This document shows positions 1 to 7,531 of a stretch of 34,902 nt of DNA, one piece after another. Each line of letters starts with the position of its first letter. The first letter of the stretch is position 1. A program made the position numbers and the translations under genes. The DNA comes from Alishewanella tabrizica (GTDB lineage: Bacteria; Pseudomonadota; Gammaproteobacteria; Enterobacterales; Alteromonadaceae): positions 24,001 through 58,902 of the forward strand of contig NZ_BMYR01000015.1 of NCBI RefSeq assembly GCF_014652375.1. Direction: 5' to 3'. The notes under the pieces were generated by a model that worked only from the letters and a program-made list of their open reading frames with translations, was not told the DNA's origin and searched no databases.

Positions 1-119
1 ATAAAAATGAGTAATTCCGCGGTGCACAATGACAACAACAACGCCAATATGACCTCTTTGCGCCAGAGCACTACGGCAATAGCGACAATAGCGGGTAACA
101 GGGTAAGCCAGTTTTCCAC
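1..119 (-). CDS. Na+/H+ antiporter NhaC-like, N-terminal fragment
   Basis: Only about 39 N-terminal codons are inside the window; the gene runs off the left edge. Reading the minus strand from a GTG at 119 gives VENWLTLLPAIVAIAVVLWR and then a second hydrophobic stretch, with no stop before the edge. A GGAG ribosome site lies about 6 bases upstream of the GTG, and no in-frame ATG is visible nearby. The WLTLLPAIVAIAVVLWRKEV pattern resembles the first helix of NhaC-type sodium/proton antiporters, inner-membrane proteins that exchange Na+ for H+. It diverges from the M14 peptidase gene. The family call is made from a short piece, so another ion transporter of the same superfamily is possible. 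Confidence 0.55.
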   Translation of the reverse strand, partial: MENWLTLLPAIVAIAVVLWRKEVILALLLSLCTAELLIF

Positions 120-370
120 GATATTCTCCGTTGTCTGGTCGCGTGAAATAGGATGCGGTTTGCAAGCGTATTATTTAAGCTTATGGCGAATAACATAGGT
201 TATTTTGGCATTTGCCAACGGCATGTTACGCTGCGTAAACTCAACATAACATAATTTATACAGTGTTGTTCTAAGCACTGCAAGTACCGCATAACTGGGC
301 ATGATTATACTGTCTTTACATCATCTTAGGTTTATGCCTGAATAAGAATTGCAGTTCTAGAGGGTAAATA

Positions 371-1783
371 ATGAATAAATTGATAGTCTTTTTATTGGCA
401 CTCACTCTAGGTGGTAATCTCATGGCGCACGCTTCGGTTATGTCAACTATGTCCCACACATTACAACCGGGTTTAGACAAAGCCCGTTTACAGCTTGCCG
501 ATATTGAGCCGTTGATTCAGCATTACAGGCAAGTACCCGGGATCACCGTAACCGAATTAGGGCGCTCGGTAGAAAATCGCCCGATTTATATGTTAACGCT
601 GGGGCGAGGTGAGAAGCGGGTATTAGCCTGGTCGCAAATGCATGGCGATGAGCATACGGCCACCGCCGCGCTGTTCGATTTGCTGCATTACAGTACCGCA
701 CCCGCGCAAGCCGCTTGGCAGCAAGAATGGCAGGCAGCGATCACCCTGCATATTATTCCGATGCTTAATCCGGATGGTGCCGCACAAAATAGCCGGGTGA
801 ATGCTCAAGGCATTGATATAAACCGTGATGCTTTAGCGTTGCAAAGCCCAGAGGGCCAGATATTAATGGCTGCAGCCAAGCAGATCCAGCCACATTATGC
901 TTTTAACTTGCATGATCAAAATCGCTTTCATGCGGCGGGAGATGCACCGAATCCCGCCACCATTTCTTTATTGGCGCCGGCATTTAACGATGCCCGCGAC
1001 GTTAATGCCAGTCGGCAAGCCGCGATGCAATTAATCGCCTACGTGAAACCGTGGTTAGATCAGCAGATCCCGCAGCATGTGGCGCGCTATAACGATACCT
1101 GGTCGCCTCGCTCTTTTGGTGATAACTTTGCCGCCATGGGATTTAGCACGGTACTGGTTGAGGCGGGAGGTCATCGTGCCGATGATCATCGGCAAGTGGC
1201 GCGGCGTTTAAATGGACAATTATATATAAAATGGTTAGACGCCATTGCCTCAGGCGCTTATCAGCAGGCATCGCTTGCCGATTACGAGGCGCTACCTTTT
1301 AATCGCAGTGGCGGTATGAAGGATCTTATTTTAGAGAATGTACAGGTAACACAGGCGACTACCCAAGCACAGATAGATATAGCGGTACATTTTCACACGG
1401 AAGGTGATCGCGTCGCGCGGATCCAAGAGATCGGCGATCTGTCCGTACACAGTGGCTATCATCAATTTGATGTCAGTGGATTGGCGTTCCGTGCTGGGCG
1501 CGCATATCCCTTAGACGCAGCACTCACGTTGGATACTGCGGCACATTTGGCGTTACTCACTGCAGGTTATACGCATTTTTCGGGTGAGCCAAGCCGGTTA
1601 ACCAGTACCAGCCGTTTACCTGTGTTAGTCAATCCGCTACGGCCACCTCAGCAGGCTCCCCAATTACGCCAAGGTGCCACCTTTTTATTGGTTAACCAAC
1701 AAGGTGAAGTTGTTCAGGCGCTGTTAAACGGCCAATTGATAGACTTAGCCACAGGACAGATTAGGAATCCACTGGGAACCTAA
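371..1783 (+). CDS. Exported M14-family zinc carboxypeptidase
   Basis: This is a 470-residue protein with an N-terminal signal peptide (hydrophobic residues 4-17, probable cleavage near AHA-S at 19-22), so it should act in the periplasm or outside the cell. The M14 metallopeptidase signature is complete. The HxxE zinc pair is H91/E94 in MHGDE, the third zinc ligand is H181 in NLHDQ, NPDG lies at 133-136, an NR substrate-binding pair at 151-152, and the catalytic Glu is probably E264 in VLVEAGGH. The last 170 residues form a separate C-terminal domain that I do not recognise. M14 enzymes remove C-terminal residues from peptides, and some act on murein peptides. The murein-salvage genes nearby make a role in trimming stem peptides plausible, but the substrate is inferred. 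The ATG at 371 follows an AGAGGG ribosome site. Confidence 0.85.
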   Translation: MNKLIVFLLALTLGGNLMAHASVMSTMSHTLQPGLDKARLQLADIEPLIQHYRQVPGITVTELGRSVENRPIYMLTLGRGEKRVLAWSQMHGDEHTATAALFDLLHYSTAPAQAAWQQEWQAAITLHIIPMLNPDGAAQNSRVNAQGIDINRDALALQSPEGQILMAAAKQIQPHYAFNLHDQNRFHAAGDAPNPATISLLAPAFNDARDVNASRQAAMQLIAYVKPWLDQQIPQHVARYNDTWSPRSFGDNFAAMGFSTVLVEAGGHRADDHRQVARRLNGQLYIKWLDAIASGAYQQASLADYEALPFNRSGGMKDLILENVQVTQATTQAQIDIAVHFHTEGDRVARIQEIGDLSVHSGYHQFDVSGLAFRAGRAYPLDAALTLDTAAHLALLTAGYTHFSGEPSRLTSTSRLPVLVNPLRPPQQAPQLRQGATFLLVNQQGEVVQALLNGQLIDLATGQIRNPLGT

Positions 1784-1813
1784 GGCTTATTTTAAATGTG
1801 GCAGGAGCAGACT

Positions 1814-2506
1814 ATGTTATTAACAAACAATGATACAGGGTTAAACACGCCAGTGTTAGGTGTTGCTAAAGCGGCGACAATGCGGAGATTCGCCACGTTA
1901 ACGTTATTCTGCAGTGTTGTATTATTACAAGCGTGCTCACCGGATCCTACCATTGAGATTGTTCAGGCCCCTGCAACCCCCGACGTATTAATGCAAGATG
2001 CGACTCAGCAAGCCCCAGCACAATTTCCTGCACAAAACACAGTACAAAACACAGTACAAAACACAGTACAAAACAGTGCAACCTTCAACACGGCTGAACC
2101 AACCACAGTATTACCTTTGGGAGATAGCAGCCGCACCGCCTTAGATTGGGATGGCACCTATCAAGGCGTGTTGCCTTGTGCTAGCTGTGAGGGTATTGAA
2201 ACACGCTTAACGCTAACCCCTGAGGGGAACTATCATCTGGTGAGCGTGTATTTAGGCGAAGCACCGGATAATGAATTTGAACAGCAGGGCACCTTTGATT
2301 GGGATGTCAAAGGCGCCATTATTCGCTTGAATGCGGCAGAAGGTGAACCTGTGTTTTTTAAAGTTGAAGAAAATGCCCTGCGACAATTAGATCAAACGGC
2401 TGAAGTCATCAGTGGGCCTTTAGCTGAGCATTATCGCTTAAGCAAAGTGGCCGAGCCGGTTGCGACTCCTGCAAAGGTGCAGGAGCGATCCAAGGTTCTA
2501 TACTGA
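1814..2506 (+). CDS. nlpE: NlpE N-terminal-domain lipoprotein
   Basis: An exported lipoprotein with lipobox LLQAC (Cys41 from this start), followed by a Gln/Asn/Thr-rich linker and an NlpE-type domain. The domain shows the YQGVLPCASCEGIETRLTL pattern with a CxxC pair, then a beta-rich lipocalin-like segment. NlpE in E. coli senses surface contact and lipoprotein-sorting defects and signals to Cpx; whether this protein does so is unknown. I chose ATG 1814 because AGGAG sits 6 bases upstream. An upstream in-frame ATG at 1796 has no ribosome site, and a later ATG at 1880 would give a classical short signal peptide (MRRFATLTLFCSVVLLQAC) but has only a weak site. It follows the M14 gene closely and may be cotranscribed with it. 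The linker holds a 12-bp tandem repeat. Confidence 0.75.
   Translation: MLLTNNDTGLNTPVLGVAKAATMRRFATLTLFCSVVLLQACSPDPTIEIVQAPATPDVLMQDATQQAPAQFPAQNTVQNTVQNTVQNSATFNTAEPTTVLPLGDSSRTALDWDGTYQGVLPCASCEGIETRLTLTPEGNYHLVSVYLGEAPDNEFEQQGTFDWDVKGAIIRLNAAEGEPVFFKVEENALRQLDQTAEVISGPLAEHYRLSKVAEPVATPAKVQERSKVLY
2032..2076 (+). repeat. 12-bp in-frame tandem repeat in nlpE linker
   Basis: The unit acaaaacacagt is repeated three times in a row, followed by a degenerate fourth copy, encoding repeated QNTV in the linker after the lipid anchor. Because the unit is a multiple of three, slippage would change linker length without breaking the frame. Confidence 0.85.
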
Positions 2507-2514
2507 GTATACAT

Positions 2515-3771
2515 TTACCCAGAAGGCTGTTGCGGATAATCGGGATAAAGTAAATAGGGTAAACGTTTCTGGCGAAATTGTATTAAGGCCGGTTGCCAGC
2601 TTTGTTGTATTTCGGCTTCGCTCAGCCCTTGCTGTATTTGCAAACGCAATTGATCGGTGCCCGCTAACTTGTCCATAAACGCTGGCGCGTTAAAAATCGA
2701 TATCGCATTCTGATTAAACAATTGATGCCAACGCATAAGGTAAGACAGCGTTAGGCCATTGCTGCTAACGTGGCGTAAATCTTCACCATACACGTTTTTG
2801 TTCATCAGTGGTGGGCGTAGGGCAGCACCGGGCGTGCTTACCGGTGTAAATTGAAACTCAGCAAGCGCAAACTTATCATACCCCAGTACCTGAAATGGAA
2901 ATGGCGTGCCTCGGCCGACACTCATTGGCGTTGCTTCAAAAAAGCCCAAGGAAGGATACAATTTTATGGCTTGTTGATTCGGCAAATTCGGGCTAGGCGG
3001 CACGGGTAATTCATAAGGCTGCTCGCGTCGATAATTGGCAAGTGGGATCACGGTGAGTGCCAATTGCTCTGCTTGCGCAATCCAGCCTTCACCTTTAATC
3101 ATTAAGGCTAATTCACCGACGGTCATGCCATGTAATAGCGGAATAGGATGCATGCCAACAAAGGATCGAAACGCGACATCAAGGACGGGCCCATCAACAA
3201 AAGCCCCGTTGGGATTGGGACGATCCAATACCAGCATGGGAATGGCAAATTCGGCCGCTGCCGCCATCATATAATGCATGGAACTGATATAGGTGTAATA
3301 ACGCACGCCAACATCTTGAATATCAAAAATAATGATATCGAGCTGCTGTAATTGTTCCGCTGCGGGTTTTTTACTTTCGCCATACATAGACCAAACAGGT
3401 AAGCCGGTTTTTTCGTCTACACCACTTAAGATCGTTGCGCCAGCATCATGATTACCGCGAAAGCCATGTTCGGGGGCGAATATGGCCGTTACTTGCACAT
3501 TATTTGCCAGCAGTACATCAACTAAATGCTGTTCGCCGATCAGCGATGTTTGATTAACTAACAAGCCCACTTTTTTTCCTTGTAACAGTGGGAGGTAGCG
3601 TTCGGTTTGTTGCGCCCCAGTTAACAGCGGTGCCGTGTTCGTTTCATTTGTAGGTGGTGCGGGCTGGGTGGCAGAAATAGGTGTAGCGGCCGCAGCAACG
3701 TTAACAGTTAATAGCCATAACCATAGCCATATCGATGGTGCGCTAATAACGCGATGTATGACAATACGCAT
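2515..3771 (-). CDS. namZ: Exo-beta-N-acetylmuramidase NamZ (DUF1343)
   Basis: A protein of about 418 residues of the DUF1343 family, whose characterised member (Bacillus subtilis NamZ/YbbC) releases MurNAc from the non-reducing end of murein glycans. Family blocks visible are GKKVGLLVNQTS, then FAPEHGFRG, IFDIQDVGVRYYTYISSM, LDRPNPNG, and a GMTVGELA segment. An N-terminal hydrophobic stretch (WLWLWLLTVNVAAAA) is a signal peptide, so the enzyme is exported. The start is ATG 3771, which overlaps the murQ stop as TGATG with GGAGG 7 bases upstream; a GTG at 3774 is possible but too close to that site. It is the last gene of the symporter-kinase-murQ-namZ operon. Pairing with murQ and the nearby NagZ-like gene matches the Bacillus ybbC-ybbD-murQ set, which strongly supports the function. 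Confidence 0.9.
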   Translation of the reverse strand: MRIVIHRVISAPSIWLWLWLLTVNVAAAATPISATQPAPPTNETNTAPLLTGAQQTERYLPLLQGKKVGLLVNQTSLIGEQHLVDVLLANNVQVTAIFAPEHGFRGNHDAGATILSGVDEKTGLPVWSMYGESKKPAAEQLQQLDIIIFDIQDVGVRYYTYISSMHYMMAAAAEFAIPMLVLDRPNPNGAFVDGPVLDVAFRSFVGMHPIPLLHGMTVGELALMIKGEGWIAQAEQLALTVIPLANYRREQPYELPVPPSPNLPNQQAIKLYPSLGFFEATPMSVGRGTPFPFQVLGYDKFALAEFQFTPVSTPGAALRPPLMNKNVYGEDLRHVSSNGLTLSYLMRWHQLFNQNAISIFNAPAFMDKLAGTDQLRLQIQQGLSEAEIQQSWQPALIQFRQKRLPYLLYPDYPQQPSG

Positions 3772-4688
3772 CACATTGCCTCCAATGCCGCGCGCACAAA
3801 GCCATGTTGCTGCTGTAATTGTGCTTTACAACGTTCGATAGATTGCCCACTGAGTAGGTGTAATATGGCTAATTTTGCACTCATTTGGCTGGCCTCCAGC
3901 GCCTGTTGCGCGGTGGTCATATCACATTCTGTGGCTTGCATCACAATGCGAATTGCCCGCGCAACTAATTTTTGATTGCTCGCATGTAAATCGACCATTA
4001 AATTCTGATATACCTTACCACTACGAACCATGGCTGCGGAACTGAGCATATTCAGTAACATCTTTTGCGCGGTACCGGCTTTCATACGCGTACTGCCCGT
4101 GATAATTTCTGGGCCCACTTCTGCACAAATTGCAATGTCCGCTGCGGCTAACACCGGCGCGTTGGCGTTACAGCTGATCCCCACTGTGGTGGCGCCAACA
4201 GCGGTGGCATAAGCTAAAGCCCCTAATACATAAGGCGTGCGACCACTGGCGGCAATACCTACCACCACATCTTGTGCACTCAGCTGCAGCTGAGCTAAAT
4301 CCGTTTCGCCTAACAAGGGATCATCTTCAGCGCCTTCCACCGCTTTATACATGGCGTTAGCGCCGCCAGCAATCAGGCCTACAACTTGGGTGTCGGGTAC
4401 GCTAAACGTCGGCGGGCATTCCACCGCATCTAAAATACCCAAGCGACCACTGGTACCGGCGCCAACATAAATTAAACGTCCGCCTGCTGCAAAAGCATCG
4501 ACAATACGATCCACCGCTAACGCCACCTGAGGTAATGCCGGCACAAGACAGTTAGCGATTTGTTGATCAGCTTGGTTAATCAGCTGTACTAATTGCAAAC
4601 TGTTTAATTGGTCCAGATGTTCGCTGGCATGGTTACGCGCTTCGGTACTCATGGTTGATAACTGCTGGATAAGATGCGTGGTGCTCAT
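3771..4688 (-). CDS. murQ: N-acetylmuramic acid 6-phosphate etherase MurQ
   Basis: A cytoplasmic enzyme that splits the lactyl ether of MurNAc-6-phosphate to GlcNAc-6-phosphate and D-lactate. The 305 residues match the usual MurQ length. The SIS-fold sugar-phosphate motif VGAGTSGRLGILDAVECPPT is at about 75-94, with the probable catalytic Glu at E90. A second conserved acidic segment, AVEGAEDD, follows at about 116-123, and ITGSTRMKAGTAQK lies further on. The gene starts 4 bases after the kinase stop and its stop overlaps the namZ start, so translation is probably coupled through the operon. The kinase upstream supplies the phosphorylated substrate, so no PTS transporter is needed. No regulator of the MurR type is encoded in the window. 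Confidence 0.96.
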   Translation of the reverse strand: MSTTHLIQQLSTMSTEARNHASEHLDQLNSLQLVQLINQADQQIANCLVPALPQVALAVDRIVDAFAAGGRLIYVGAGTSGRLGILDAVECPPTFSVPDTQVVGLIAGGANAMYKAVEGAEDDPLLGETDLAQLQLSAQDVVVGIAASGRTPYVLGALAYATAVGATTVGISCNANAPVLAAADIAICAEVGPEIITGSTRMKAGTAQKMLLNMLSSAAMVRSGKVYQNLMVDLHASNQKLVARAIRIVMQATECDMTTAQQALEASQMSAKLAILHLLSGQSIERCKAQLQQQHGFVRAALEAM

Positions 4689-4692
4689 ACAT

Positions 4693-5562
4693 TTACTCGT
4701 GATGTGAAAGAGAGGCGGCCAATGTGGCGGCTAAGGCTAACCCACCTGCTAAGGCATCGCCTTTTGCGGGCTGCAGGTGCTGTCGCAACGATTCTGATAA
4801 ATAAGGTAAACATTGCTCGGCTAACCCGCCCAAAAATACCAAAGGTAACGCTTGATCGGCTAAACTGCAGCGAGCTAACTCGGCAATGGCCTGGGCTTGT
4901 TGTTGTCGTAATTGTTCGGCCAGCGGTTCTGTATAGTGATAAACTAACGGGGCCAAGGCAGCAAAGTCACTGGCCGTAGCTTGTTTTAACCACGGCAAAA
5001 TAGCAGCAACGTTGGTGCCACATATTGCGCCGGTAGCTTGCAGTAATGGGGTAAGTGGGCGTTGCCAATCTAATTGCCAAAGCAGTGCGCGCACCAATAA
5101 TTTACCTAACCAGGCGCCACCACCTTCATCCCCAAGGGTAAAGCCCCAACCACCGACTTGTAATTCTGTCCCATCGGCCTGTAAGCGCATGCCAACGGAA
5201 CCGGTACCAATGGCAACCACGGCCACCGGATGACCTAAATTAGCGCCATACAGCGAAATACGGGCATCTGTGGTTAATTGCCATGCGGCAAAAGGCAACG
5301 CGAGATCATTAAGAAAGGCGTGATGGAGGCTAGGATTACCTGCACCAGCCAAGCCTATTATGGCAACGATCTGTGCAGGTTCAACACCCGCTTGAGTCAG
5401 CAGCTGTTGACATAAGTCGTACACATTTTGCCGTGCGCTGGCGTAATCGTTCGTTAATTGGGCTGGGCCAGCGCGTCCTTGCCAGCGCTGACCGCTATGT
5501 GGGCAATATAATTGCCCCACGGTTTTGGTACCGCCGCCGTCAATGGCTAATAAATAATACAT
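4693..5562 (-). CDS. BadF/BadG-family amino-sugar kinase (GlcNAc/MurNAc)
   Basis: An ATP-dependent sugar kinase of the acetate/sugar-kinase/Hsp70 fold. The N-terminus MYYLLAIDGGGTKT carries the phosphate-1 loop. A second ATP-binding block appears as AIGTGSVG, followed by VGGWGFTLGDEGGGAWLG, typical of N-acetylglucosamine kinases of the BadF type. The Clostridium MurK enzyme of this family phosphorylates both GlcNAc and MurNAc at O6. The position between a transporter and murQ suggests MurNAc is a natural substrate here, but GlcNAc alone cannot be excluded. I chose ATG 5562 (289 residues) because GGAG lies 5 bases upstream. An ORF extended to 5592 would overlap the transporter gene and add ten residues before the conserved start. 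Confidence 0.85.
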   Translation of the reverse strand: MYYLLAIDGGGTKTVGQLYCPHSGQRWQGRAGPAQLTNDYASARQNVYDLCQQLLTQAGVEPAQIVAIIGLAGAGNPSLHHAFLNDLALPFAAWQLTTDARISLYGANLGHPVAVVAIGTGSVGMRLQADGTELQVGGWGFTLGDEGGGAWLGKLLVRALLWQLDWQRPLTPLLQATGAICGTNVAAILPWLKQATASDFAALAPLVYHYTEPLAEQLRQQQAQAIAELARCSLADQALPLVFLGGLAEQCLPYLSESLRQHLQPAKGDALAGGLALAATLAASLSHHE

Positions 5563-5575
5563 GACATCTCCGGTG

Positions 5576-7288
5576 TTAGTGTGCGTGGTCAATAGCGTGC
5601 TGCTGAGACCGCGATGCGCCGCGAGTGAATGCGGTGGCTGTCGGTTTGCCGCTGTAACAGACTAAAAAAGCGATTACGGTACCGATACATAATTGCCAAG
5701 TAAAGCCAATATCCACATTTAGGTTGGCTAAGCCGGTCGCAGTAGGTATAAACATAGCCAGTAGCGGCTGCAATATAGTCTGAATAACCGTATTTATAAC
5801 ATAGGGTTGCATAAATAACGTGATCAAAAATCCAGTGATTAATGCCGCCGTGACGCTGCGGCTGTTGCCGCGTTGGGTAAAGAGTGCGGTAAAAAATACG
5901 CCTAATAATCCACTATACGAAAACACCATCACGCTTAGCGCAAAAGCGAGCAGGGGCATATCCGAGTATTGTTGCCAGTAATAACAAAGAATAGCCATAA
6001 GCGATAACGCCAAGGCGGTACCCAGCATTGCCCATTGTCCTGCCCGGACAAAGTGTCGATCTGGCGTTGTCGGAATACGCTGTAAACGCCACGGTTGATA
6101 TAAATCGGCCACCAGCACCGACGCCATCGAATTTAAGCCTGAGGTAATAGTAGACAATGCCGCAGCAATGACGCCTACCACCACTAAGCCACGCAAACCC
6201 GAGGGCAATTCATGCAGCACATATTGCATAAATACCGTGATCTTTTCGCCCTGAAAGCGCTCTTCGAATTCAGCGCGCTGAATGGGTGTGGTTATTGATG
6301 TTGAGGTCGCCTGTGCGGTGTTATTCAGCAGCATGGCGCTCTGATATAACTCAGGACGCTGATAAAAAATATACAATAAAAAGCCAATAACGATAAACAC
6401 CAGCATCACGGGGATCACAATCAGCGCCGAGGTTAATAATGCCCGAGCACCTTGAGCCGGTGTTTTACAGGTCAGTACGCGTTGCGTCATATCTTGATCT
6501 AAGCCAAAAGCGGCAATATTGAGCAACACAAAACCGGTTAATGCCGACCAAAGGGTAAATACGCCTGTGCTGCTAAAATCATGTCGCGTATCAAATAACA
6601 ATAGCTTTGAGCCGTCTAGCTCCGGCGGATAGCGCAGGGCGTTAATCAGAGTAGGTAGGGGCAAATCGAGCTGCTGATAAAGAAAAACCAAAACAAATAA
6701 GGCGGCGCTAACATACACGGCACATTGTAGGGCGTCGGTATAAATGACCGAACGAATACCGCCCACTAAAGTACATAGCACACCAATAATAGCCAGTAAC
6801 GCCACGGCCATCACTATGCTAGTTGCTTCAATGTTGTTAAACACCAGCATGGCAACGGCTAACGCGGCCATATACAGGCGTGCGCCGCTGGCAAAAACAC
6901 GGCCAAATAAATACATTTTGCCAGCATGATTCTTAGCACGCGCATTAAAACGTTGTTCCAGCAGTTCATATACCGTGGTGACTTTAAGTGCATAATAGCG
7001 AGGAATAAGCCATTTCATCACAAAAAAAGCCGCCAAAATGGCGCCAATATTACTGGCCAGATAGGTTAAATTGCCGCGAAACCCCATATCTGGGCCACCT
7101 AAAAACGTCGCGGCCGATTGTGAGGTCGCCAACACTGAAATAGCCACTAACCATACTGGCATGGTATTGGCGGCTAAAAAGTACTCTTTACTATTATTGG
7201 CTTGGCGTAAATTTACCCACCAGGCTAGGGCAGCCAAAATTAAAAAATAGCTGCAAAAGACCAGCCAATCTAATAAGGTAAGCTGCAT
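5576..7288 (-). CDS. Sodium:solute symporter family (SSS) transporter, candidate MurNAc/amino-sugar importer
   Basis: A 570-residue inner-membrane transporter with about 13-14 hydrophobic helices, the size expected for the SSS family (LeuT fold). Family marks include the first helix LLDWLVFCSYFLILAALAWWV, then KEYFLAANTMPVW, then the block SQSAATFLGGPDMGFRG. GGIRSVIYTDALQ lies mid-protein, and VVGVIAAALSTITSGLNSMASV matches the conserved SSS signature in a later helix. SSS proteins use the Na+ gradient to import sugars, amino acids and other solutes. It is the first gene of the operon with the kinase, murQ and namZ, so I infer that it brings in MurNAc or GlcNAc released by the exported glycosidases. 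The substrate is not shown by the sequence itself. Confidence 0.88.
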   Translation of the reverse strand: MQLTLLDWLVFCSYFLILAALAWWVNLRQANNSKEYFLAANTMPVWLVAISVLATSQSAATFLGGPDMGFRGNLTYLASNIGAILAAFFVMKWLIPRYYALKVTTVYELLEQRFNARAKNHAGKMYLFGRVFASGARLYMAALAVAMLVFNNIEATSIVMAVALLAIIGVLCTLVGGIRSVIYTDALQCAVYVSAALFVLVFLYQQLDLPLPTLINALRYPPELDGSKLLLFDTRHDFSSTGVFTLWSALTGFVLLNIAAFGLDQDMTQRVLTCKTPAQGARALLTSALIVIPVMLVFIVIGFLLYIFYQRPELYQSAMLLNNTAQATSTSITTPIQRAEFEERFQGEKITVFMQYVLHELPSGLRGLVVVGVIAAALSTITSGLNSMASVLVADLYQPWRLQRIPTTPDRHFVRAGQWAMLGTALALSLMAILCYYWQQYSDMPLLAFALSVMVFSYSGLLGVFFTALFTQRGNSRSVTAALITGFLITLFMQPYVINTVIQTILQPLLAMFIPTATGLANLNVDIGFTWQLCIGTVIAFLVCYSGKPTATAFTRGASRSQQHAIDHAH

Positions 7289-7531
7289 AAAGGGGTGCCT
7301 ACTACACGTTAAGGATTAGTTTGCGCAATGGGGGCTATCGGGTTGCCAGCATTGCAGTTAATGCTAGGCAGTAAAGCATAAGTTATGCGCTATGAACAGA
7401 GTAAATAATTCTTGTTTTAATGGCTAGTAATGAATAATTTATGTGCCAATAACGGCAAGACACGCCATAATGCCGTACTGTGATAAAGTGTCGTTGCAGC
7501 CTATGCAAATAATCAGTTGAAGGAAGTAAAT
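7289..7531. promoter_or_regulatory. Divergent promoter region of the salvage operons with two inverted repeats
   Basis: This spacer separates the minus-strand transporter operon from nagZ-nagX, so it should hold both promoters. Two inverted repeats stand out. AGCATT-N6-AATGCT lies at 7348-7365, flanked by GCC and AGGC. The perfect GCATAA-G-TTATGC lies at 7376-7388. Either could be an operator for a LacI, GntR or RpiR-type repressor of amino-sugar genes; no such regulator is encoded in the window. Promoter hexamers could not be placed with confidence. Confidence 0.4.

Noticed and set aside
7..198. A plus-strand 63-codon ORF at the left edge
   Set aside because: It is antisense to the NhaC-like start, which has a ribosome site and hydrophobic family sequence; the plus-strand translation resembles nothing.
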